Source: a bacterium
GTDB taxonomy: Bacteria > Actinomycetota > Thermoleophilia > Solirubrobacterales > Solirubrobacteraceae
DNA: 64,000 bases
Assembly (NCBI GenBank): GCA_021323635.1
Contig: JAJPKQ010000036.1
Span: 62,001 to 126,000 of the forward strand
Direction of reading: 5' to 3'
Shown piece by piece: positions 24,477 to 31,521 of the stretch. The stretch's first letter is position 1. Each line of letters opens with the position of its first letter. A program made the translations under genes and the position numbers. The notes below the pieces were generated by a model that was not told the origin of the DNA, ran no database searches, and worked only from the letters and a program-made list of their open reading frames with translations.

Positions 24477-25441
24477 CGTGCAAGCTCCGAGGCGCGCGAG
24501 ACAAGCTCGTGGAACATCGACGGCTCCCGCTGGTTGCGGTGGTCATAGCGCCACGTGAACTCGTTGAGGTAGCCCTGCAGCCAGCGGTGCGAGACCTTGC
24601 GGTAGGTGCCCTTGATCGCAGGCTTTACGAGACCGAAGAAGCCCTCGACGGTGTTGGTGTGCGTGTCGCCCACGACGTACTCGCCCGCCGCATGGCGAAC
24701 TCGACTATGCGAGATGAAGTGCAGATCGAGACCGTTGTAGGCAGGCCACTCATCGGTGAAGACGATCGACGCTGGATCGACCCACTCGATGACCTGGCGC
24801 TTCAGCCCCGGACCCCGCCGTGAGGGCAGTACGGTGGCCTTGATGCGTCCGCCGCGCTCGACCGCTGCGAAGACCGTTGCTCTACTACGTTCGCGCAGCT
24901 TGGCCGCCTCTGAGCGACGCCCCGGTACCGATCCCGGCCGCATCTGCGGCTTGCGCGGCTTGCCGTCCACTGAGGTCTCGTCAACCTCCACGTCGCCGCG
25001 AAGGCTCGCGCCATCGTCGGCCATGAGCTCGTTGCGGATGCGGTTGAGCATCCGCCAGGCAGTCGGGTAGGACACGCCGATCGCCCGCTCAAGCTGCTTC
25101 GCGGAGAGCCCGCATCGAGTGCTGGCCATCAGATAGCAGGCAAAGAACCACAGGTGCAGCGAAGTTGACGACTTGTGGAAGATCGTTCCCGCAGTCGGGT
25201 AGATGTGATGCCCGCAGCCTGTGCAGCACCACGACTGCCGTCCCGTGGCGTAGCGGCGGAAGGTCCGCTCCCGATCACACTTCGGGCAATGCGCGTGCTC
25301 GCCGTCGGGCGCATAGCGCTCACGCCACAGGTGCTCAAGGCACGCGGCGTCATCCGGGAACTCGCGCATGAACTCCATGAGCGAGTAGGTGGACTGCGAG
25401 CACGCGGTCCGCTTCGGTTCGTTGCGGTTGACCGGAGGCAT
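24473..25441 (-). CDS. IS1595-family (ISXO2-like) transposase
   Basis: 322-aa DDE transposase. An N-terminal zinc ribbon (CPKC 52-55, CCTGC 72-76) is followed by a HTH-like segment (GLSAKQLERAIGVSYPTAWRM) and the ISXO2 catalytic domain: Asp154 in VEVDETSVDGK, Asp230 in FTDEWPAY, and N263/E266 in HTNTVEGFFGLVK. All catalytic residues are present, so the protein looks functional. No terminal inverted repeats or target-site duplications could be picked out by eye. The start is preceded by a TTGACA-N17-TAGCCT promoter with only 6 nt to the ATG. The next gene downstream is a coupled small HTH protein. Confidence 0.92.
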   Translation of the reverse strand: MPPVNRNEPKRTACSQSTYSLMEFMREFPDDAACLEHLWRERYAPDGEHAHCPKCDRERTFRRYATGRQSWCCTGCGHHIYPTAGTIFHKSSTSLHLWFFACYLMASTRCGLSAKQLERAIGVSYPTAWRMLNRIRNELMADDGASLRGDVEVDETSVDGKPRKPQMRPGSVPGRRSEAAKLRERSRATVFAAVERGGRIKATVLPSRRGPGLKRQVIEWVDPASIVFTDEWPAYNGLDLHFISHSRVRHAAGEYVVGDTHTNTVEGFFGLVKPAIKGTYRKVSHRWLQGYLNEFTWRYDHRNQREPSMFHELVSRASELAR

Positions 25442-25442
25442 A

Positions 25443-25461
25443 CCGTAAGGCTACCTTACGG
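25443..25461. promoter_or_regulatory. Palindromic operator candidate CCGTAAGG-CTA-CCTTACGG
   Basis: A perfect 8-bp inverted repeat with a 3-base centre covers the transposase -10 box, the start point and part of the spacer, ending 1 nt before the transposase ATG. It is ideally placed for steric repression, possibly by the HTH protein encoded at the end of the same unit. Confidence 0.6.
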
Positions 25462-25476
25462 AGCGGCAATTGTCAA
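25448..25476 (-). promoter_or_regulatory. Transposase promoter TTGACA-N17-TAGCCT
   Basis: On the minus strand -35 TTGACA (25471-25476), a 17-nt spacer and -10 TAGCCT (25448-25453), then 6 nt to ATG 25441: a leaderless arrangement. The -35 region also serves the divergent gene, since read on the plus strand it is TTGTCA. Confidence 0.7.
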
Positions 25477-25491
25477 GTACCCTGACGCCGA

Positions 25492-25497
25492 TAGACT
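25492..25497 (+). promoter_or_regulatory. -10 box TAGACT of the divergent SLATT-like gene
   Basis: TAGACT ends 8 nt before ATG 25506. TTGTCA at 25470-25475 lies 16 nt upstream and overlaps the transposase -35 on the other strand, so the two promoters face away from a shared core. Confidence 0.5.
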
Positions 25498-25505
25498 GGA
25501 GCCCC

Positions 25506-26069
25506 ATGCCACCGACGCGGGCCGAGGCAGCCACCAAAAACCTACCGTTGGTGCTTGATGCTGCGCGAGCCGCCGTGGACGCCGAGTGGCAGCTATCGGA
25601 CCGATTAGACGAAAAGGCTCGTGGACAAGCCACCCTGGCTGGCGCATGGTTCGCGGTGACTCAGGCTGTCGCTGCGGCGGCGCTAGCGGCAGGCCATGTT
25701 TCCAAGGGATGGCCGATCGGCTTAGCGGTGGGCCTCGGCTTGCAAGCAGGCGCCGTGTTGCTGCTGTTTCGCGCATCCGCGAAGGTCTGGGGGCTGCGCA
25801 CGGAGCGCGGCGTGGGAGCTAACAGCGTACGCGCCATGCAGGCAGATGTAGAGGCCGATCCAACGGCGGTCGCTCATAAGGTGATCGACTTCTACTGCGA
25901 ACTCCTCGATAAGGCCCGAGCCGCGAATAGGGCACGCGCCACTGCCTTCGACAACGGCCGGGATGGCCGCAGTCCGTCTCGGGGCTGCGCAGTGTACTGG
26001 TGGTGGTGGGTGCTGGCGCTTGGCGTAGTCGAGGTCGCTGCTGCCCTACTGAGCCACGCGATCCGTTGA
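25506..26069 (+). CDS. Three-TM protein resembling SLATT/2TM effector-type proteins
   Basis: 187 aa, leaderless start. The N-terminal helix (AEAATKNLPLVLDAARAAVDAEW, then SDRLDEKARGQ) leads into two closely spaced TM segments (TLAGAWFAVTQAVAAAALAA and WPIGLAVGLGLQAGAVLLLF). A cytoplasmic helical region of about 70 residues follows, and a final TM (WWWWVLALGVVEVAAALL). The layout of a charged helix with D..EKA just before a TM hairpin resembles the SLATT/Pycsar-TM class of membrane effectors found in defence islands, but the match is by eye only and no nucleotide cyclase is beside it. It lies on the low-GC island, head to head with the transposase; its 3' end overlaps a small convergent ORF by 24 nt. 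Confidence 0.6.
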   Translation: MPPTRAEAATKNLPLVLDAARAAVDAEWQLSDRLDEKARGQATLAGAWFAVTQAVAAAALAAGHVSKGWPIGLAVGLGLQAGAVLLLFRASAKVWGLRTERGVGANSVRAMQADVEADPTAVAHKVIDFYCELLDKARAANRARATAFDNGRDGRSPSRGCAVYWWWWVLALGVVEVAAALLSHAIR

Positions 26070-26282
26070 CTCGCGGCCGCCGCTCTCTTCACGCTCGATC
26101 GGTGTGGCCGGATATGGGTCGGAGCTGGGCATCGGCGCTGGCGCATCCGGTTCCGGCATCGGCGCGGGAAGTGCTTCGGACGGCTCGTTCTCGTTTCGGA
26201 GCGTTTGCATGGCGCGGATCGTATGTGATCTTGTGCGCATCCGCACTTCTTGCCTGCGCTTAGTTTTCCTGGGGGTTGCCAT
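26046..26282 (-). CDS. Small proline/acidic-rich hypothetical protein
   Basis: 78 codons from ATG 26282, overlapping the end of the zinc-ribbon gene by 23 nt: MATPRKTKRRQEVRMRTR, then a Pro/Glu/Asp-rich tail (EALPAPMPEPDAPAPMPSSD). The sequence is low-complexity and probably disordered, and there is no recognisable domain. Translational coupling to the upstream gene is plausible, but composition alone cannot exclude a chance frame. Confidence 0.35.
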   Translation of the reverse strand: MATPRKTKRRQEVRMRTRSHTIRAMQTLRNENEPSEALPAPMPEPDAPAPMPSSDPYPATPIEREESGGRESTDRVAQ

Positions 26283-26493
26283 GAGGTGGAGCGAGCTGCA
26301 GCATGACGTGCCCGCAGGTCGTGCAAACCATCGGCGAGAGGTTGACACCCTTGTCCGGGTCGAGGGCGCCAGCCATGCGGACTTCGGGCGCCCGTGCCCA
26401 GTTGCCCGGACCTTCACGGCCACATGCCCCACACTTGACTGGAACGAGCTTGCCGCCTTCGCCAGGGACAAAGAACCCTTCTGGGTTGCTCAT
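26260..26493 (-). CDS. Small zinc-ribbon protein
   Basis: 77 aa beginning MSNPEGFFVPGEGGKLVPVK. Two CxxC knuckles (CGAC near 22 and CTTC near 56) frame a loop containing ARAPEVRMAGALDPDKGV, a rubredoxin-like zinc ribbon with no other domain. A TAGGCT box 7 nt before the ATG and the lack of a ribosome-binding site indicate a leaderless start. Similar tiny zinc ribbons occur as mobile-element cargo; no function can be assigned. It lies at the inner edge of the island, next to the right copy of the hairpin repeat. Confidence 0.65.
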   Translation of the reverse strand: MSNPEGFFVPGEGGKLVPVKCGACGREGPGNWARAPEVRMAGALDPDKGVNLSPMVCTTCGHVMLQLAPPHGNPQEN

Positions 26494-26500
26494 GGATTGA

Positions 26501-26506
26501 AGCCTA
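26501..26506 (-). promoter_or_regulatory. -10 box TAGGCT of the zinc-ribbon gene
   Basis: Minus-strand TAGGCT, 7 nt before ATG 26493; no Shine-Dalgarno sequence is present. Confidence 0.4.
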
Positions 26507-26553
26507 TCGCGAGTGGCAGTTAGTGACGTTCCGTTCTTCTGCAATGAATGACG

Positions 26554-26577
26554 AAGTGTGAGAAGGGTCACACTTGT
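26554..26577. repeat. Hairpin repeat, right copy at the island boundary
   Basis: Perfect stem AAGTGTGA (26554-26561) / TCACACTT (26568-26575) with loop GAAGGG. Bases 26557-26577 are identical to 23277-23297, in direct orientation, 3.28 kb apart. Confidence 0.65.
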
Positions 26578-26593
26578 GAGGCAGTTGCAGAAG

Positions 26594-26740
26594 CCGGATG
26601 GGCACCACACGCCAGGCGCGCCCACAGAAACGCTGGCCGAAAGCAGCGCAGCAGGCTCCCTTCGGCGAAATTGCTCACGAGTCGTTGCGGGTCGCGACGC
26701 TGCAGATCATGGCCTCCGTCAAACGCGAGATCGCTCAGCC
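26594..26740 (-). pseudogene. Decayed 3' end of a paralogue of the 267-aa gene
   Basis: The minus strand at 26678-26628 encodes VSNFAEGSLLRCFRPAF, matching VSDFVEGRVLRRFQPLF at the C-terminus of the protein encoded at 23343-24146. DNA similarity extends from the shared 21-bp repeat through about 100 further bases. The stop that ends the intact gene is absent here, and an upstream stop interrupts the frame near 26765; no further homology was found by eye. It is interpreted as the remnant of an older copy of the same gene, or as a partial duplication created when the island inserted or recombined. Confidence 0.45.
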
Positions 26741-27329
26741 GCTCCTGAATCTCGCTCGACGTCCATCAGCGAGGAAGGCGACGCCGTCACTCGGTATGCC
26801 CGCGGCATGGTTGACCGAGTCGAAGCAAGCGCGACCAAGCTGCGCCACACGGTGCTGCAAGCTGCCAGGCTCATCGGCCGCCCGGCCAACACGGTGCGGC
26901 GGCGGAGTCTCGGCCATCGGCGCACCGACCAGGGCAAGCAACATTTCGAGCAGCCGCTGATCGAAGCGGAAGGAGGCTGCGCCCTGCCACTGTCCTTAAT
27001 CAAACTTCTCGAGCTCGAGCTGCTCTCCTCCCACCGCAGCGAAGCGGCGTAGCAGGCCATCGGCCTAGCGCTGCAGTTTGCAGGCAAGCAACCTGGGCAT
27101 GCTCGCCCGCCGATCGCTTCAGTTTTGAGGCGACTGCGGTGACCGGCTTCGTCCAGCCTGAAGCGGCGGAAGTCAATCTGAGCGCGATCGCATCGCCGCC
27201 GCCGTACGCGCACGGGCAAGCTGAGCGGCGCCCGCTCCGCCTGCTGGACGGATGTTCGAGCAATCGGCCTTCAGTTCGGGGCAATTACTAGACGCGCGTC
27301 CTAGCAATGTGACAAAGCCTCCTTCCCTG
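26741..27329. other. Gene-free stretch right of the island
   Basis: Several long frames exist on both strands, but none has protein-like sequence, a ribosome-binding site or domain motifs. It probably holds degenerate island sequence on its left and the untranslated leader of the following cyclase gene on its right. No RNA gene was recognised. Confidence 0.4.
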
Positions 27330-28457
27330 ATGATTTCTGACGATGCAGAGCACATGGAGGACGTCTCAGGCAACCGATCCTGGCTTATCCGCGACGGCAT
27401 GGACCGCGAGCGCATGCTTGACATGGACCGGCGCCTGCAGCCAGTGCGCCGCCTCTCCTTCCTCGTGCTGGCAGGCTCGCTGATCCTGCTCGGGCCATGG
27501 CTCGGCTGGTGGACCATGGTGCCGCTCGTGGCCACCGCCGGGCTCTTTGCCGCGGCGGACAAGCACACCGAGCGCGCACGCCGCCCGGAGTACTTCATGT
27601 TCGGGGCCTGGGTCGGCACGCAGGTGGTGCTCGCGATCGCCGTCGCGCTCTCCGGCGGCCCGAAAGTCGCAACGATCTCCTGGTTTGGCATTGCCGTGGT
27701 CACGCTAGCCTCGCGCTTCTCCGACCGCGGTATCGCCATCGGCGTAGCCATCACCTACGTGCTGATGCTTGCGGTCGCCTTCGGCGTCAACGCCCACGCG
27801 GTGATCGAAAACCCGACCCGCGTCGTTGCCCCGGCTGCGCTGATTGCCTCGGTGACGATGTTCTCGCTGGCGCTGATGCGCTCCGACGTCGAGCACCGCT
27901 CGCGCGCTGTCGTCGACACGCTGACCGGCATGCTCAACCGCGCTGCGCTCGCCGGGCGCGCAGAGGAGCTGGCACAGCAGTCGGCGATCACAAGCCAGCC
28001 GGTGGGGTTGATCGTCGCCGACATCGACCACTTCAAGGAGACCAACGACACCTACGGCCATGCGATCGGCGACGCCGTGCTCAAGGACGTCGCCTACATC
28101 ATCCGCAAGCAGCTGCGCGCCTTCGACCTCGCCTACCGCCTAGGCGGCGAGGAGTTCCTGGTCCTGCTCCCCGGAGCCGACAGCGCCCAGGTCCAGGTGG
28201 TTGCGGAGGGCCTGCGCACCGCGGTTGCCGAGCGGCCGCTCGGCGGCGGCATCGCGGTCACGATCTCCTGTGGCGTCGCCGCGTCAAAGCCGCCCGAGCG
28301 CTTCGACTACGAGGCGGTCTTCGAGCGCGCCGATAGGGCGCTATACGCAGCAAAGCGCGGCGGGCGCAACCGCGTCTGCGTCGCAGGGGATGCCGCGCAA
28401 GGCGAGCAGCCTGCAGCTGGCGATGGCGCCGGCCCCGTGCTCGGCCTCGCCGCCTGA
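27330..28457 (+). CDS. Six-TM diguanylate cyclase (GGEEF)
   Basis: 375-aa membrane c-di-GMP synthase. An N-terminal cytoplasmic segment is followed by six hydrophobic segments between about residues 45 and 190 (for example LSFLVLAGSLILLGPWLGW and IAIGVAITYVLMLAVAFGV) with no recognised extracellular domain. The cyclase domain then has DTLTGMLNRAAL, VADIDHFKETNDTYGH and the active GGEEF (272-276). An RxxD inhibition site (RAFD) precedes it by five residues, so the enzyme should be competent. The start is uncertain: ATG 27330 was chosen, but the frame opens at 27252 and ATG 27354 is also possible. An Ala/Gly-rich tail ends the protein. Confidence 0.88.
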   Translation: MISDDAEHMEDVSGNRSWLIRDGMDRERMLDMDRRLQPVRRLSFLVLAGSLILLGPWLGWWTMVPLVATAGLFAAADKHTERARRPEYFMFGAWVGTQVVLAIAVALSGGPKVATISWFGIAVVTLASRFSDRGIAIGVAITYVLMLAVAFGVNAHAVIENPTRVVAPAALIASVTMFSLALMRSDVEHRSRAVVDTLTGMLNRAALAGRAEELAQQSAITSQPVGLIVADIDHFKETNDTYGHAIGDAVLKDVAYIIRKQLRAFDLAYRLGGEEFLVLLPGADSAQVQVVAEGLRTAVAERPLGGGIAVTISCGVAASKPPERFDYEAVFERADRALYAAKRGGRNRVCVAGDAAQGEQPAAGDGAGPVLGLAA

Positions 28458-28473
28458 GCGCCCCTTCCTCGTG

Positions 28474-28498
28474 CAACTACTCCACGCCGGTGTAGTTG
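28474..28498. promoter_or_regulatory. Inverted repeat CAACTAC-N11-GTAGTTG before DUF2892 gene
   Basis: Seven-base arms with an 11-base centre lie immediately upstream of a TACTGT -10-like box (28502-28507). The placement suggests an operator for a repressor of the ArsR/CsoR kind that often controls sulfur-handling DUF2892 genes, but no cognate regulator gene is seen. Confidence 0.35.
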
Positions 28499-28544
28499 TG
28501 CTACTGTCTGACGGTCCCTGCAAACGAGCAACTGGAGGACTCAG

Positions 28545-28811
28545 ATGAAACAGAGACTTCGCCCACCGCTCGAGCGCGTGCTGTTCGCGCTCGCCGGCAG
28601 CGTCACCCTGCTCAGCGCCCTGCTTGCGGCCCTCGTCTCGACCTGGTTCCTGCTGCTCACCGCGTTCGTGGGCATCAACCAATGGCTTTTCGTGCTGCTC
28701 GGCGACTGCCCGACATCGCTGATTCTGCGGCGCTCCTGCGGCCTGCGGTCGGCGCTTGCCAGCAGCGCGTCTGAGCTCTCCTGCGCCTCCTCGAGTCGGC
28801 AGAGCGCCTGA
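28545..28811 (+). CDS. DUF2892 inner-membrane protein
   Basis: 88 aa with two TM segments (RVLFALAGSVTLLSALLAAL and TWFLLLTAFVGINQWLFVLL) followed by GDCPTSLILRRSCGL, the conserved Cys-Pro signature of DUF2892/YgaP-type membrane domains, often fused or adjacent to rhodanese. Here it stands alone, without a rhodanese gene. GGAGG lies 7 nt before the ATG. The C-terminal Ser/Ala-rich tail is unusual in length. A role in sulfur or persulfide handling is possible by family association only. Confidence 0.75.
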   Translation: MKQRLRPPLERVLFALAGSVTLLSALLAALVSTWFLLLTAFVGINQWLFVLLGDCPTSLILRRSCGLRSALASSASELSCASSSRQSA

Positions 28812-28881
28812 GCGGCGCCGCCCACCGCGCCACCCACCCCGCGCTCTGAAGCGCCTGCGGCTGGGCGCTCGCTGCCGCCTG

Positions 28882-28910
28882 TTGACGGATTGCGCGCAAA
28901 CCGCGAGAAT
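28882..28910 (+). promoter_or_regulatory. Promoter TTGACG-N17-GAGAAT of WS/DGAT gene
   Basis: -35 TTGACG (28882-28887), a 17-nt spacer, -10 GAGAAT (28905-28910), then 6 nt to ATG 28917. A good two-box match that fixes the start codon as leaderless. Confidence 0.6.
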
Positions 28911-28916
28911 GTGCAC

Positions 28917-30422
28917 ATGGATCGTCCCGTCCGCCTCTCCTCGCTTGACACTGCGCTTCTCTATCACGAGTCCTCGGGCCCCTCGCACATGCATGTCGCA
29001 TCGGTGATGACCTTTCGCGGTCGCGCCCCCGCCTACAGCGCGCTGGTCGAGCACGTCGAGCGGCGGCTGCACCTGGTTCCCCGCTACCGGCAGCGCCTGG
29101 CCTTCGTTCCGCTCGGGCAGGGTCGCCCGGTCTGGATCGACGACACACACTTCAACCCCTACTACCACATCCGGCAGGTTGCGCTGCCCGCGCCGGCCGG
29201 TGAGAGCAAGCTGAAGGCGCTGGCGGGAGAGATCTTCTCCCAGCGTCTCGCGCGCCATCGGCCGCTGTGGGAGCTTTGGCTGGTCGAGCACCTTGCGGGC
29301 GGGCGCTTCGCGCTGATCGCAAAGGCCCACCACGCACTGGTCGACGGCCTCGACGGGGTCGATCTCACAACCGTGCTGCTGGACCGCAGCGCGGCGAGCG
29401 CCGCAGCTGAGAACGGTCGGCCGCCGCGTTGGGACGCCCGCCCAGAGCCGCGCCCGGTCAAGCTTTTGACCGATGCGCTGCTCGAGCGCGTGAGTACCCC
29501 GAGCGAGCTGGCGCGCAGCGCCAACGCGCTGCTGCGAAGGCCCCGCCGCCTGCTGCGCGCCGCCCGCGAGTCGCTTGCCGAGAGCGGCGCCCTCGCCTTC
29601 GCCGGCCTTGCCTCCCCCGCACCGCCCTCCCCCTTCAACGTCGACATCGGCCCCCACCGCCGCTACACCTTCCTCGACGTCCAGCTTGCGCTCTTGCAGG
29701 GTGTCAAAGACCGTTTGGGCGGGACGATCAACGACGCTGTGCTGGCCGCGATCGCGCATGCGCTCGGCCGGTACCTGCGCGCGCACGGGCATGAAACCGA
29801 AGGGCTCGAGCTGCGGGCGATGGTGCCCGTGAGCGTCCGCGTCGGCGCAGGCGACGCGCGCGCGGTCGGTGAGCTGGGCGCGATGTGGGTGCCGCTGCCG
29901 GTGGGTCTCGAGGACATACGTGCGGTCCACGCCCTGATCGCACGTGCCACACGAGCTGAGAGCAGCCGCACGCATGCGGTGCGCGCGCGCGCCCTCACCG
30001 GCCTGCCGGGCTTCGCGCCGCCGACAATCCTGAGCCAGGCCGCGCGGCTGCAGGTCCGCCAGCAGTACTTCAACCTCGTCGTCACCAACGTGCCCGGCCC
30101 TCAGCTGCCGCTCTACCTGCTGGGGCGCAGGCTCGAGGCTGTCTACCCCGTGCTGCCGCTCGCCGGCCGGCAGGCGCTCGGGATATCGCTGATGAGCTAC
30201 AACGGGCGCCTGCACTTCGGCCTGCTCGGCGACTACGACGCGCTGCCCGATCTCGAGCAGATCGCAAAGCTGCTCGAGGACGCGATCAGCGAGCTGGCGC
30301 GCGCAGCCGCAGCGCAGCGGGGTGTCCGCAGACCCCGGCAGGCGGCCGCGGCCGGTGGGCGAAGCGCTTCAAGCGCAAGGGCGCGCCGTCCCGCCGCGCG
30401 CGATCGCGCGGGCGCGACGTGA
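28917..30422 (+). CDS. Wax ester synthase/diacylglycerol acyltransferase (WS/DGAT)
   Basis: Acyl-CoA-dependent enzyme of storage lipid synthesis, esterifying diacylglycerol or fatty alcohol at the membrane surface. The 501-aa protein has the N-terminal LSSLDTALLYHESS, PLWELWLVEHL and the catalytic HHALVDG (138-144). The C-terminal half shows NDAVLAAIAHALGRYLR, LRAMVPVSVR and NLVVTNVPGPQLPLYLLG, all family signatures. A low-complexity Arg/Ala tail of about 35 residues follows. The start is ATG 28917, set by the leaderless promoter; an in-frame GTG lies 6 nt earlier. Its stop overlaps the next gene's GTG (GTGA), indicating coupling to a lipoprotein gene. It suggests triacylglycerol or wax storage. 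Confidence 0.9.
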   Translation: MDRPVRLSSLDTALLYHESSGPSHMHVASVMTFRGRAPAYSALVEHVERRLHLVPRYRQRLAFVPLGQGRPVWIDDTHFNPYYHIRQVALPAPAGESKLKALAGEIFSQRLARHRPLWELWLVEHLAGGRFALIAKAHHALVDGLDGVDLTTVLLDRSAASAAAENGRPPRWDARPEPRPVKLLTDALLERVSTPSELARSANALLRRPRRLLRAARESLAESGALAFAGLASPAPPSPFNVDIGPHRRYTFLDVQLALLQGVKDRLGGTINDAVLAAIAHALGRYLRAHGHETEGLELRAMVPVSVRVGAGDARAVGELGAMWVPLPVGLEDIRAVHALIARATRAESSRTHAVRARALTGLPGFAPPTILSQAARLQVRQQYFNLVVTNVPGPQLPLYLLGRRLEAVYPVLPLAGRQALGISLMSYNGRLHFGLLGDYDALPDLEQIAKLLEDAISELARAAAAQRGVRRPRQAAAAGGRSASSARARRPAARDRAGAT

Positions 30423-31090
30423 GCAGGGTGTCGCTGCGGCAAGCGCCTGCGCTGGTCGTGGGCGCCGCGCTCGCGGTGCTGGCGCTCGGCGCCTGCGGCG
30501 CCCAAGTCGCTGTTCGCCCCCTGCCGCCCGACCCGCTGCTTGAACTGGTTGCGCTGCAGAAGTTCCCCGTCTACTGGCTGGGGGGCAGCTTTGCCGGTCT
30601 GCCGCTGACGGAAGTCAGTCGCGACACCGGCGGGGCGGTCAGCCTCCAGTACGGCGCCTGCCTGCGCGGGGGCCAGTATGAGTGCGTCGCGCCCCTGACC
30701 GTCGTGACCTCGCCCGAAGACAGCTTCCTGCCACATGGTCGCGAGCCGCTGCACGTGCACAGGCTGCGCGGCGTGGATGCCTTCATCGCAAGCTCGGGGC
30801 GCACCTATGAGATCCCCACGGGCGCCGTTGTGGTCTCGATCTACGCTCGTCAGAGCGCGCTGGCGGCGGCCGCGGCACGCTCGCTGGCGACGCTCAACAG
30901 CGCCCGCTTCCCCAACAGCGCGCTGGCGGCGCCGAGCGCAGGCGGAGACTACGCGCGGCTGCCGCTCTCCGGCCAGATGGTGCGGATCGTATCGCCGGCG
31001 CGCAGAGCGCAGCGTCCGCTTAGCCGGGCGGTTGCGCGGGCTCGCCCTGGGGCGGGCTGCCGGGGCGCACAGCGATCGTCATGCGCGTGA
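30419..31090 (+). CDS. Lipoprotein of unknown function, coupled to WS/DGAT
   Basis: 223 aa with signal peptide and lipobox LGAC (LVVGAALAVLALGACGAQ). The mature domain has VYWLGGSFAGLPLTEV, VSLQYGACLRGGQYECVAPLTVVTSPED and FIASSGRTYEIPTGAVVVSIY, a small alpha/beta domain with two cysteines that could form a disulfide. The family is not recognised. The GTG start overlaps the WS/DGAT stop. The last 25 residues (Arg/Ala-rich) are antisense to the thioesterase gene (71-nt overlap) and probably represent run-on past the original domain end near MVRIVSP. Confidence 0.65.
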   Translation: MSRVSLRQAPALVVGAALAVLALGACGAQVAVRPLPPDPLLELVALQKFPVYWLGGSFAGLPLTEVSRDTGGAVSLQYGACLRGGQYECVAPLTVVTSPEDSFLPHGREPLHVHRLRGVDAFIASSGRTYEIPTGAVVVSIYARQSALAAAAARSLATLNSARFPNSALAAPSAGGDYARLPLSGQMVRIVSPARRAQRPLSRAVARARPGAGCRGAQRSSCA

Positions 31091-31466
31091 GCGCGCAGAG
31101 GCGCTCGCGATCGTCGCGGCACTCGACCTCCCACACCCAGGTCGTGCGGCCGCGGTGCAATGGGCGCGCGCAGGCGTTGACGGCGCCAGCGACGATCGGC
31201 CGCAGGAAGTTCGTGCTGTTGGCCAGTCCGACCGCGTAGCTGCCCTCTGCAGCGACGGCGAGCGCGGTGCCCAGCGAGGCAAGGCTCTCGGCGATCGCGG
31301 CGTAGAGGCCGCCGTGGATGAGGCCGTAGGGCTGCTTGACCTCCTCGCGCACGCGCACTCGCCCACGCACCTCTTGGGGCGTCAGCGCCAGCAGCTCAAG
31401 GCCATAGAGGCGGTCAAAGCCGCTCACGTGCTCATTGATCTGCGCAAGGTCCAGAGCGTCATCCAT
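31020..31466 (-). CDS. PaaI-family hotdog thioesterase
   Basis: 148-aa hotdog-fold protein, expected to hydrolyse acyl- or aroyl-CoA thioesters. The signature QPYGLIHGGLYAAIAESLASLGT carries the catalytic-region HGG and Glu/Ser of the YbgC/PaaI type, followed by GLANSTNFLRPIVAGAVNA. The start is ATG 31466 with GAGGGCG upstream; an in-frame start 12 nt earlier is possible. The gene is divergent from the membrane protein gene at 31522 and convergent with the lipoprotein gene. The substrate is unknown; the nearby lipid storage gene makes a fatty acyl-CoA role conceivable. Confidence 0.85.
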   Translation of the reverse strand: MDDALDLAQINEHVSGFDRLYGLELLALTPQEVRGRVRVREEVKQPYGLIHGGLYAAIAESLASLGTALAVAAEGSYAVGLANSTNFLRPIVAGAVNACARPLHRGRTTWVWEVECRDDRERLCALTRMTIAVRPGSPPQGEPAQPPG

Positions 31467-31521
31467 CGGCGCCCTCACGATAGACGAGAGGCTAGGCTTG
31501 CTCGGAGAGGATGCAAAGCAG

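Noticed and set aside
24100-25500. Terminal inverted repeats defining an intact IS1595 element
   Set aside because: No matching ends or target duplication could be found by eye on either side of the transposase unit; only the promoter palindrome and the outer 21-bp repeats were seen.
26741-27250. Coding frames of 120-165 codons in the gene-poor stretch
   Set aside because: No recognisable motifs, Arg/Ser-rich products, frames on several strands at once and no start signals.
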